From NCBI GenBank assembly GCA_020861055.1, contig JAJBTD010000116.1, positions 1 to 6,315 of the forward strand: a DNA stretch of 6,315 bases, written 5' to 3'. Every line of letters starts with the position of its first letter. The first letter of the stretch is position 1. Below, one piece after another: positions 1 to 4,609 of the stretch. The translations under genes were made by a program, and so were the position numbers. Origin of the DNA: Clostridiales bacterium (GTDB lineage: Bacteria; Bacillota; Clostridia; Oscillospirales; Oscillospiraceae). The notes under the pieces were generated by a model that did not search any database, was not told the DNA's origin, and was given only the letters and a program-made list of their open reading frames with translations.

Positions 1-223
1 CCGGAAGACCCAGGGGCCGGATGTACTCCCTCAGCTCACAGCCGTCCGCGCCGGTGAGCATGATGTCCAGCAAGATCAGGTCAAAAGCGGTATACTTTTC
101 CAGCAGGTCGGCGGCGGCCAGCCCGTCGTAGACGCAGCGGCACTGATACCCCGCCCTGGTCAGGCTCATGCGGATGAGGTCGGAGATCGCCCGCTCGTCC
201 TCCACAATCAAAATTCGGATCAT
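1..223 (-). CDS. Response regulator, receiver domain (5' part of gene; continues past left edge)
   Basis: The first 74 residues of a two-component response regulator read leftward from the ATG at 223-221. The protein begins MIRILIVEDERAISDLIRMS. The acidic pocket is E8/D9, and the predicted phosphoacceptor is D53 in the hydrophobic strand DLILLDIML (48-56), followed by the turn TGADG where LPGMDG is more usual. This matches the receiver domain of CheY/OmpR-type regulators; a DNA-binding output domain is expected but lies outside the window, so the subfamily cannot be named. An AGGGAGG ribosome binding site sits 5 bases before the ATG and supports this start. The gene lies downstream of, and in the same direction as, the phosphoribosyltransferase gene, separated by a terminator-like hairpin. 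I see no convincing promoter between them. A partner histidine kinase may lie to the left. Confidence 0.88.
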   Translation of the reverse strand, partial: MIRILIVEDERAISDLIRMSLTRAGYQCRCVYDGLAAADLLEKYTAFDLILLDIMLTGADGCELREYIRPLGLP

Positions 224-238
224 GTCTGCCTCCCTGCT

Positions 239-263
239 GCCGGAGTGGCTCCGGCCTGTTTTT
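239..263 (+). terminator. Perfect 7-bp hairpin with T-tract on the + strand, inside the response regulator's leader
   Basis: GCCGGAG (239-245), loop TGG, CTCCGGC (249-255), then CTGTTTTTCTC. On the + strand this has the form of an intrinsic terminator. On the minus strand it lies in the untranslated leader of the response regulator, ending about 9 bases before its ribosome binding site, and has no T-tract after it. It could stop antisense transcription entering from the left, or act as a structured 5' end of the regulator mRNA. No gene on the + strand within the window needs it. Confidence 0.4.
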
Positions 264-317
264 CTCTTTCTCGGATACTAAATCCGCTCTGCATCCAAAC
301 GGCATCCGTCTGGGCCG

Positions 318-350
318 CGTCAAAGGGCGCACAGCAGAAACCGTGCGCCC
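318..350 (-). terminator. Probable terminator of the phosphoribosyltransferase gene
   Basis: An 8-bp GC-rich stem, GGGCGCAC (325-332) against GTGCGCCC (343-350), with a 10-base loop, lies 25 bases past the stop codon of the leftward gene at 376. On the minus strand it is followed by only TTTGAC, so the T-tract is weak. Read-through into the response regulator gene is possible. The other strand has A residues after the stem, so it is not a good terminator there. Confidence 0.55.
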
Positions 351-375
351 TGAAAAAATGTGTGATTGTTCGGCC

Positions 376-1032
376 TTACAGCATGGAGTAGCCGTTCCGG
401 TTGACCAGCGCGTCCACCGGGACGCCCTGCTTGCAGTAGGGGCAGTTGGTGTAGTCGTAGCTCCGGTAGTCCGGCAGCGAGCTGACGTCGAAGATGCTGT
501 CGATCTGCACCCCGTCCATCTGGCTGATGTTGCTGAAGATAGAGGAAACGCCTCTGGGCACGCCGCCGTAGAACTGGATGGTCTCGATGGCCTTATGTAC
601 CGTGTAGCCGGTGGTGATGGAGGCCATGAGAACGATGCAGTCCCGGTTCTGGATGAGGGACTTGTAGTTGTCCCGGAAGATGAGCTGACTGGTGTTGGCG
701 TTCTGCTCCGGGGTGACGATAGCCACCTCTTTTTTGGCGTTGAGCCCCCGGCCCAGGTGGGAGTCCACCAACATCCCCGCCAGCAGCGTGCCGATCACCT
801 CGGTGCCGTCCATACAGAGGATAGTGTCCACCGGGATATTGTTCTTATATTTCCGGGAGAGGACGTCGGCCACCGCCTTGGCCTCCCGGTAGACCGTCTT
901 CATGGAGGTCAGCTCCATAAAATAGTTGATGTGGGAGTGGTTGGTGATAAAATGGCCCGGAATGGCCTTGAGATACAAATCCGTGTTTTTATTTTTTGCG
1001 TAGAACTTGACAATCTTGTGGTCCAGCGACAT
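376..1032 (-). CDS. Phosphoribosyltransferase-fold protein, orotate PRTase-like, with atypical PRPP motif
   Basis: A 218-residue soluble protein of the type I phosphoribosyltransferase fold, resembling proteins often labelled orotate phosphoribosyltransferase in Clostridia. The segment IVLMASITTGYT (133-144) aligns with the PRPP-binding loop (typically VVLVDDVITTGGT): the TTG loop is kept, but the acidic pair is replaced by M136-A137. Another recognisable segment is MDGTEVIG (74-81). The C-terminus has a CPYC pair (197-200) in an otherwise polar tail, possibly a metal or redox site. The ATG at 1032 was chosen over an in-frame one at 1134. It has GGAGGTG 6 bases upstream, and the promoter at 1063-1091 would start transcription near 1056, after the longer start. 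No pyr genes adjoin it, so a role in pyrimidine synthesis is not supported by context; a salvage, regulatory or nucleotide-sensing role is equally possible. The fold is fairly certain, the substrate unknown. Confidence 0.75.
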   Translation of the reverse strand: MSLDHKIVKFYAKNKNTDLYLKAIPGHFITNHSHINYFMELTSMKTVYREAKAVADVLSRKYKNNIPVDTILCMDGTEVIGTLLAGMLVDSHLGRGLNAKKEVAIVTPEQNANTSQLIFRDNYKSLIQNRDCIVLMASITTGYTVHKAIETIQFYGGVPRGVSSIFSNISQMDGVQIDSIFDVSSLPDYRSYDYTNCPYCKQGVPVDALVNRNGYSML

Positions 1033-1062
1033 AAGGAGCACCTCCGAGATCAGGATGGGAAC

Positions 1063-1091
1063 ATTATAAGGCATTCCGGCCAAAAAAGCAA
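1063..1091 (-). promoter_or_regulatory. Sigma-70-type promoter of the phosphoribosyltransferase gene
   Basis: Read on the minus strand: TTGCTT (1091-1086), a 17-bp spacer, and a perfect TATAAT (1068-1063). Transcription should begin near 1056, leaving a leader of about 24 bases containing the GGAGGTG ribosome binding site. This placement rules out the longer in-frame start at 1134. Confidence 0.78.
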
Positions 1092-1219
1092 GATACTTTT
1101 GAAAAAATGAAAGTACATTCAGATCGATCTGCATATCTCCTGGCTTGGAGGCGTTTAACGCCGGTGCAGTCTGTCACCAGCCAAAACAGAACTTTTCCAA
1201 AAATAAATCAAAAATGGTG

Positions 1220-1248
1220 TTGACAAAAGAGAGAGGATGTGCTATCAT
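1220..1248 (+). promoter_or_regulatory. Strong sigma-70-type promoter for the structured RNA/leader
   Basis: Perfect -35 TTGACA (1220-1225), a 17-bp spacer and -10 TATCAT (1243-1248), preceded by an A-rich stretch (1196-1214) that resembles an UP element. Transcription should start around 1254-1256. The promoter lies about 130 bp from the oppositely directed promoter at 1063-1091 and faces the alarmone hydrolase gene, whose start codon is more than 350 bases further on. Confidence 0.78.
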
Positions 1249-1274
1249 TAACTCATCCAAAAGAGAGGCGATTA

Positions 1275-1401
1275 CAAAGAGGATGTCGCCGAAATCTCGA
1301 GGTGGACGAGAGTTCATCAAAAGATACGAGCTTTTGAGAGATGCAGAATCACCAATTCCGGCAATCGGCCCAAGAGGGGCATGGACATCAAAGAGGATGT
1401 C
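1275..1401 (+). repeat. Two copies of a 13-base direct repeat, CAAAGAGGATGTC
   Basis: Identical copies at 1275-1287 and 1389-1401, 114 bases apart. A shorter match, AGAGGATGT, also occurs at 1232-1240 within the promoter spacer. In both full copies the 3' half (GATGTC or TCGCC following) is the descending arm of a hairpin and AAAGAG lies in the loop, so the repeat probably reflects a repeated RNA element rather than a DNA binding site. Only two full copies exist, and there are no target-site or array features. Confidence 0.6.
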
Positions 1402-1508
1402 AAATCGTTGCGGCAGGTAAGGCGGTACAGACATGACTCAAAGGGAATCGGGACTCGTAAATCCAGGAAAGCGAGGTAAACAACGGATGTTAGATACCAA
1501 GAGTGCTC

Positions 1509-1554
1509 AGTGTTGACCCCTATCCGCAGAAGATGGATAGGGGTCACACTTTGT
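1509..1554 (+). terminator. Long hairpin with short T-run; terminator or attenuator before the alarmone hydrolase gene
   Basis: GTGTTGACCCCTATCC (1510-1525) pairs with GGATAGGGGTCACAC (1535-1549) across a 9-base loop, giving 15 pairs with one bulged T; A1509 and T1550 can add a sixteenth. It is followed by TTTGT, a weak T-run, so termination may be partial. No other good promoter is visible between it and the gene at 1609, so that gene probably depends on read-through from the promoter at 1220-1248. Confidence 0.55.
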
Positions 1555-1608
1555 CCTGGGACCAATTCCGTTGGATACCGCGGTCGATTGCGAAAGGGGA
1601 GAGCGTAG

Positions 1609-2244
1609 ATGACCATATTGGAGGAGGCCGTTCTGTTTGCAACCCAGGCCCACAGCGGCGCCGTCCGCAAGGGCAGCTCTGTCCCCTATATCCTCCACCC
1701 GCTGGAGGCGGCCGCCATCGCCGCCACGATAACAGAGGATCAGACGGTTCTGGCCGCCGCCGTGCTCCACGATGTGGTGGAGGACACTCCCTGCACCCTG
1801 GAGCAGCTGGAGGCCCGATTTGGGCCGGAGGTGGCGTCTCTGGTGGCCGCTGAGACGGAGGACAAGCGCCCCGGCCAGGCCCCGGAGGACAGCTGGCGCA
1901 TCCGGAAGGAGGAGGCTGTCCGCCGACTCCGGCAGGACCCCCGCCGGGAGGTCAAGATCGTCGCCCTGGGGGACAAGCTGTCCAATCTCCGGTCCATGTA
2001 CCAGGCGCTGCGCCGGGAGGGGGACGCCCTCTGGACCCGGTTCCACCAACAGGACCCCCTGGAGCACCGGTGGTACTATGGGGAGATGGGCGCGGCTCTG
2101 GCCTGTCTCCGGGGCTATCCCGCCTGGGAGGAATACTGGGAGCTCTTTCGCCGTATCTGGCCCGGAGAGCGGACGGACCTGACTGGGCGTAAAATCCCTC
2201 TGACCGGAGAAAACCACTTGCATTCTGGGAAAACTCTGTTATAA
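1609..2244 (+). CDS. Small alarmone hydrolase (single-domain HD-type ppGpp hydrolase, MESH1/SpoT-like)
   Basis: A 211-residue protein matching the hydrolase domain of RelA/SpoT enzymes without synthetase, TGS or ACT domains. In this family the HD domain removes the 3' pyrophosphate from (p)ppGpp using Mn2+. The expected residues are all present: R20-K21 and H30 in RKGSSVPYILHP, H54-D55 and E58-D59 in HDVVEDT, and D122 and N126 in GDKLSNL. TEDK (83-86) follows the usual FG..VASLV segment. The last 30 residues are polar, with no recognised domain. AAAGGGGAG lies 7 bases before the ATG and supports the start. The gene sits alone between a structured leader and the aro promoter, which overlaps its 3' end; read-through into the aro leader is possible. 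The fold is near certain; activity on ppGpp rather than another pyrophosphorylated nucleotide is inferred. Confidence 0.86.
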   Translation: MTILEEAVLFATQAHSGAVRKGSSVPYILHPLEAAAIAATITEDQTVLAAAVLHDVVEDTPCTLEQLEARFGPEVASLVAAETEDKRPGQAPEDSWRIRKEEAVRRLRQDPRREVKIVALGDKLSNLRSMYQALRREGDALWTRFHQQDPLEHRWYYGEMGAALACLRGYPAWEEYWELFRRIWPGERTDLTGRKIPLTGENHLHSGKTLL

Positions 2245-2245
2245 T
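2218..2245 (+). promoter_or_regulatory. Promoter of the aro operon leader
   Basis: A perfect TATAAT (2240-2245) lies 16 bases after TTGCAT (2218-2223), a partial match to TTGACA. The -10 box overlaps the stop codon of the hydrolase gene (2242-2244). Transcription should start near 2252, about 24 bases before the leader peptide's start codon. Confidence 0.72.
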
Positions 2246-2274
2246 AGACCCAACTCAGAAATTTGAGGTGCGCC

Positions 2275-2385
2275 ATGAACAGCATCACCCTCAAAACTGC
2301 ATCCTACTCCTTTACCTTTGGCTGGGGCCGATTTATGGCTTACGGCTATTTTGCCATGGGTAAAACAGGAGAGCGGATGCAATAG
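2275..2385 (+). CDS. Aromatic-rich leader peptide (36 aa) of the aro operon attenuator
   Basis: A short reading frame from ATG 2275 to TAG 2383, preceded by GAGGTG with a 4-base gap. Residues 11-26 read YSFTFGWGRFMAYGYF: four Phe, three Tyr and one Trp in 16 positions (codons 2305-2352), precisely the end products of the pathway encoded downstream. The product itself is probably unimportant; its translation would report the supply of charged Phe, Tyr and Trp tRNAs. The ending GKTGERMQ has no aromatic residues, so a ribosome passing the aromatic block reaches the stop codon, where it would cover the segment able to block terminator formation. The frame lies between the aro promoter and a strong terminator, the layout of the classical trp and phe leaders. 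I do not recognise this particular peptide. The alternative, a conserved small protein of independent function, is less likely given the context. Confidence 0.83.
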   Translation: MNSITLKTASYSFTFGWGRFMAYGYFAMGKTGERMQ

Positions 2386-2452
2386 ATGGGTGATTCCCCT
2401 GACAGGGGGAAAATGTGGCGGATACAGCGTCAGCACAGGGACTCATTGATTG
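2380..2452 (+). promoter_or_regulatory. Candidate antiterminator/anti-antiterminator segment of the aro attenuator
   Basis: Two alternative pairings compete. GGTGATTCCC (2389-2398) can pair with GGGACTCATT (2438-2447), the 5' arm of the terminator, in 9 of 10 positions including two G-T wobbles. A longer variant adds CAAT (2380-2383) with ATTG (2449-2452). Against this, TTCCCC (2394-2399) forms a local hairpin with GGGGAA (2406-2411), and ATCACCC (2284-2290), early in the peptide frame, is fully complementary to GGGTGAT (2388-2394). The segment starts at the peptide's stop codon, so a terminating ribosome would mask it. Pairings were found by eye; no folding energies were computed. Confidence 0.5.
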
Positions 2453-2476
2453 CGGTCAATGAGTCCTTTTTGTTGT
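2439..2476 (+). terminator. Intrinsic terminator (attenuator) just upstream of aroF
   Basis: A perfect 11-bp stem, GGACTCATTGA (2439-2449) with TCAATGAGTCC (2456-2466), has a 6-base loop and is followed by TTTTTGTTGT. This is the strongest terminator in the window. It lies between the aro promoter and aroF, only 5 bases before the aroF ribosome binding site, so it must be regulated if the operon is to be expressed from this promoter. Confidence 0.9.
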
Positions 2477-2496
2477 ACTTAAAGGAGAGATGAGAC

Positions 2497-3516
2497 ATGG
2501 TAGTCATTCTGAAGCCGGGTACCCCTCAAAACGATGTGCGGAAGATGGTGGCCTTCTTTGAGGCCAAGAGCTTCAAGGTGGGGGTCACGGTGGGCGTGGA
2601 CTGCACCATCCTGGGCCTGGTGGGGGACACCACCGCCCTGGATATCCACAAGATCGAGCAGTTCGACGTGGTGGAGCGGGTCACTCGCATTTCGGAGCCG
2701 TACAAGAAGGCCAACCGGAAGTTCCACCCGGAGGATACGGTGGTGGACGTCAGCGGCGTCCCCGTGGGCGGCGGCAGCTTCGCGGTGATGGCCGGACCCT
2801 GCTCCATCGAGAGCGGGGAGCAGATCACCGCCATTGCCAGGGATGTCCAGAGCGCCGGAGCCGCCATCCTCCGGGGCGGAGCCTTCAAGCCCCGGTCCTC
2901 TCCCTACTCCTTCCAGGGGATGGGTCTGCCCGGCCTGAAGCTGATGCTGGAGGCCAAGGCGGAGACGGGTCTGCCCATCGTCACCGAGCTGGTCAGCCCG
3001 GAGTACTGCGAGATCTTCGACGAGAAGGTGGACCTGGTGCAGATCGGCGCCCGGAATATGCAGAACTTCGAGCTGCTGAAAGAGGCGGGGAAGATGAGCA
3101 AGCCCATCCTGCTGAAACGGGGCCTCAGCGCCACCTATGAGGAGTGGCTCATGTCCGCCGAGTACATTATGAACGAGGGCAATCAGAATGTCATCCTCTG
3201 CGAACGGGGCATCCGCACCACCGAGACCTATACCCGGAACACCCTGGACGTGTCCGCCATCCCCTGCATCAAGCGGATGAGCCATCTGCCGGTCATCATC
3301 GACCCCAGCCACTCCGGAGGCTACAGCTATCTGGTGGAGCCGCTGACCCTGGCGGGCATCGCCGCCGGGGCGGACGGCATCATCGTGGAGGTACACAACG
3401 ACCCCCTCCACGCCAAATGCGACGGCCAGCAGTCCCTGACCCCGGAGCAGTTCGGCGACCTGATGGGAAAGGCGGAAAAGCTCGTTGACTTCATGGGGAA
3501 GACCATAGTAAAATAA
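2497..3516 (+). CDS. aroF: 3-deoxy-7-phosphoheptulonate (DAHP) synthase, type Ibeta
   Basis: Catalyses the first shikimate-pathway step, condensing phosphoenolpyruvate with erythrose 4-phosphate in the cytoplasm. The 339 residues match the length of the Thermotoga enzyme. Residues 1 to about 74 form the ferredoxin-like domain that mediates Tyr/Phe inhibition in relatives; the TIM barrel follows. Motifs: AGPCSIES (99-106), KPRSSPYSFQG (131-141), GARNMQN (184-190), KRGL (207-210), ERGIRT (236-241), DPSHSGG (269-275). The metal ligands C102, H272, E298 and D309 fall at the same numbers as in the Thermotoga protein. AAAGGAGA with 8-base spacing fixes the start. It is the first gene of the aro operon, directly after the attenuator, so it should be controlled by aromatic amino acid supply both at transcription and probably by feedback inhibition. 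Whether this enzyme is in fact inhibited by Tyr or Phe is inferred. Confidence 0.97.
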   Translation: MVVILKPGTPQNDVRKMVAFFEAKSFKVGVTVGVDCTILGLVGDTTALDIHKIEQFDVVERVTRISEPYKKANRKFHPEDTVVDVSGVPVGGGSFAVMAGPCSIESGEQITAIARDVQSAGAAILRGGAFKPRSSPYSFQGMGLPGLKLMLEAKAETGLPIVTELVSPEYCEIFDEKVDLVQIGARNMQNFELLKEAGKMSKPILLKRGLSATYEEWLMSAEYIMNEGNQNVILCERGIRTTETYTRNTLDVSAIPCIKRMSHLPVIIDPSHSGGYSYLVEPLTLAGIAAGADGIIVEVHNDPLHAKCDGQQSLTPEQFGDLMGKAEKLVDFMGKTIVK

Positions 3517-3547
3517 GGAAAAGATACCACATAAGGAGCGTGCCGCC

Positions 3548-4609
3548 ATGAAAACCCTGACCGTCGCCCTGCCGGGGCGGGAATACGATATTCTGATCGA
3601 GGCCGGTCTCCTGGAGCAGACCGGCGCACAGTGCCGGAGGGTGCTGCCCCGGACGGTCCGGACGCTGGTGGTCACCGACTCCAACGTGGGGCCGCTCTAC
3701 GGAGAGCGGGTGACCCGGAGCCTGGAGGCGTCGGGATTCTCCGTGTATACCGTCACCATCCCCGCCGGGGAGCCGTCCAAGTGCGCCGCCTGGCTGGAGC
3801 GCATCTGGGATGAGGCCATGACCTTCGGCCTGACCCGGACGGACGCGGTCATCGCTCTGGGCGGCGGCGTGGTGGGGGACCTGGCGGGCTTTGCCGCCGC
3901 CACCATCCTCCGGGGGGTCCCCTTTGTCCAGATCCCCACCACCCTTCTGGCCCAGGTGGACTCCTCTGTGGGAGGCAAGGTGGCCATCGATCTGCCCGCC
4001 GGGAAAAACCTGGTGGGGGCCTTCTGGCAGCCGAAGCTGGTGCTGATGGATACTGCCACCCTGGACACCCTCTCCGACCGCATCTTCTCCGACGGCATGG
4101 CGGAGGTCATCAAGTACGGCTGCATCTGGGACAGGGAGTTCTTCGACCTACTGGCCCGGTGCGGCGACCGGGCGGGGGTGATGGCCCACATTGAGGAGGT
4201 GCTCTGCACCTGCTGCGCCATCAAGGCAAAGGTGGTCATGGAGGACGAGCGGGACACCGGCCTGCGGATGATTTTGAACTTCGGCCACACTCTGGGCCAT
4301 GCCTATGAGAAGGCATATCACTACGAGACCTATACCCACGGCCAGGCGGTGTCCGCCGGAATGGTGCTGGCGGCGGAGCTGGGAGAGCGGCTGGGTGTCA
4401 CTCAGCCGGGGACGAAGGCCCAGATCGAGCAGCTGACCGCCGCCTTTGGCTTGCCCACCGCCATCCCCTGTACGGCGGAGGACTATGAGAGCGCCGTGGG
4501 CCTGGACAAGAAGGGCAGCGGGGACAGCATCACCGTCATCCTGCTGCGGACGCTGGGGGAGTGCGCCCCCACCAAAATGGAGAAAAAGGAGCTGCTGGCG
4601 CTGCTATGA
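3548..4609 (+). CDS. aroB: 3-dehydroquinate synthase
   Basis: Second shikimate-pathway enzyme, converting DAHP to 3-dehydroquinate with NAD+ and a divalent metal. The 353-residue length is typical. Visible motifs are the NAD-binding glycine-rich segment GGGVVGDLAGFAA (105-117), PTTLLAQVDSSVGGK (130-144), and the metal ligands E186 in GMAEVIK, H247 in NFGHT and H264 in YTHGQAV. K144 and the K153-N154 pair (GKNLVGAFWQP) belong to the substrate site. The ATG at 3548 follows AAGGAG with 9-base spacing, 31 bases after the aroF stop codon, with no terminator between, so the two are co-transcribed. Its last bases overlap the start of aroA (ATGA). No defects are seen. Confidence 0.97.
   Translation: MKTLTVALPGREYDILIEAGLLEQTGAQCRRVLPRTVRTLVVTDSNVGPLYGERVTRSLEASGFSVYTVTIPAGEPSKCAAWLERIWDEAMTFGLTRTDAVIALGGGVVGDLAGFAAATILRGVPFVQIPTTLLAQVDSSVGGKVAIDLPAGKNLVGAFWQPKLVLMDTATLDTLSDRIFSDGMAEVIKYGCIWDREFFDLLARCGDRAGVMAHIEEVLCTCCAIKAKVVMEDERDTGLRMILNFGHTLGHAYEKAYHYETYTHGQAVSAGMVLAAELGERLGVTQPGTKAQIEQLTAAFGLPTAIPCTAEDYESAVGLDKKGSGDSITVILLRTLGECAPTKMEKKELLALL

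Larger units (their letters stand above)
1255..1554 (+). ncRNA. Candidate structured RNA, or long regulatory leader of the alarmone hydrolase gene
   Basis: About 300 bases between a near-consensus promoter and a long hairpin, with no credible coding frame. By eye it folds into a run of local hairpins: GGCGA/TCGCC (1267-1271 with 1286-1290), TCTCG/CGAGA (1295-1299 with 1307-1311), TCAAAAG/CTTTTGA (1317-1323 with 1331-1337), GCCC/GGGC (1368-1371 with 1377-1380) and GACATC/GATGTC (1384-1389 with 1396-1401). CATCC (1254-1258) can pair with GGATG (1485-1489) to close the domain. Several loops carry AAGAG or AAAGAG. The stretch looks AT-richer than the genes on both sides. I do not recognise a known class: hallmarks of RNase P RNA, tmRNA, the T-box and common riboswitches are absent. 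It may be a free small RNA ending at the 1509-1554 hairpin, or an attenuator-like leader. The 1555-1608 segment holds a small CCAA/TTGG hairpin and the ribosome binding site of the next gene. Confidence 0.5.

Noticed and set aside
343..1110. Plus-strand open frame opposite the phosphoribosyltransferase gene
   Set aside because: The minus-strand gene has a promoter, ribosome binding site, terminator and family motifs. The plus-strand frame has none and a Val/Asp/His-rich shadow composition.
1275..1401. CRISPR array
   Set aside because: Only two full 13-base copies with 101 bases between them, no regular spacing and no cas genes.
1283..1420. A 45-codon frame within the structured RNA region (begins MSPKSRGGREF)
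   Set aside because: AGAGG directly abuts the ATG with no spacing, the product resembles nothing known, and the frame runs through several hairpins; coding is not supported.
1513..1541. Second promoter for the hydrolase gene (TTGACC, 17 bases, GATAGG)
   Set aside because: The -35 match lies within a strong hairpin arm and the -10 box matches the consensus at only three positions.
1255..1554. RNase P RNA, tmRNA or 6S RNA
   Set aside because: The conserved cores of RNase P RNA and tmRNA are not present, and the 5' and 3' ends do not pair into the long interrupted rod expected of 6S RNA.
1555..1600. T-box riboswitch, suggested by TTGGATACCGCGGTC
   Set aside because: The conserved T-box sequence is TGG-N-ACCGCG. 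Here two bases separate TGG from ACCGCG, the preceding AGGG is missing, no terminator follows, and no specifier or stem I hallmarks could be found upstream.
2479..3684. Long minus-strand open frame (about 400 codons) opposite aroF
   Set aside because: It is antisense to a certain gene, rich in His, Gly, Leu and Arg as expected from reversed GC-rich codons, has no recognisable motif, and its frame is explained by the codon bias of aroF.
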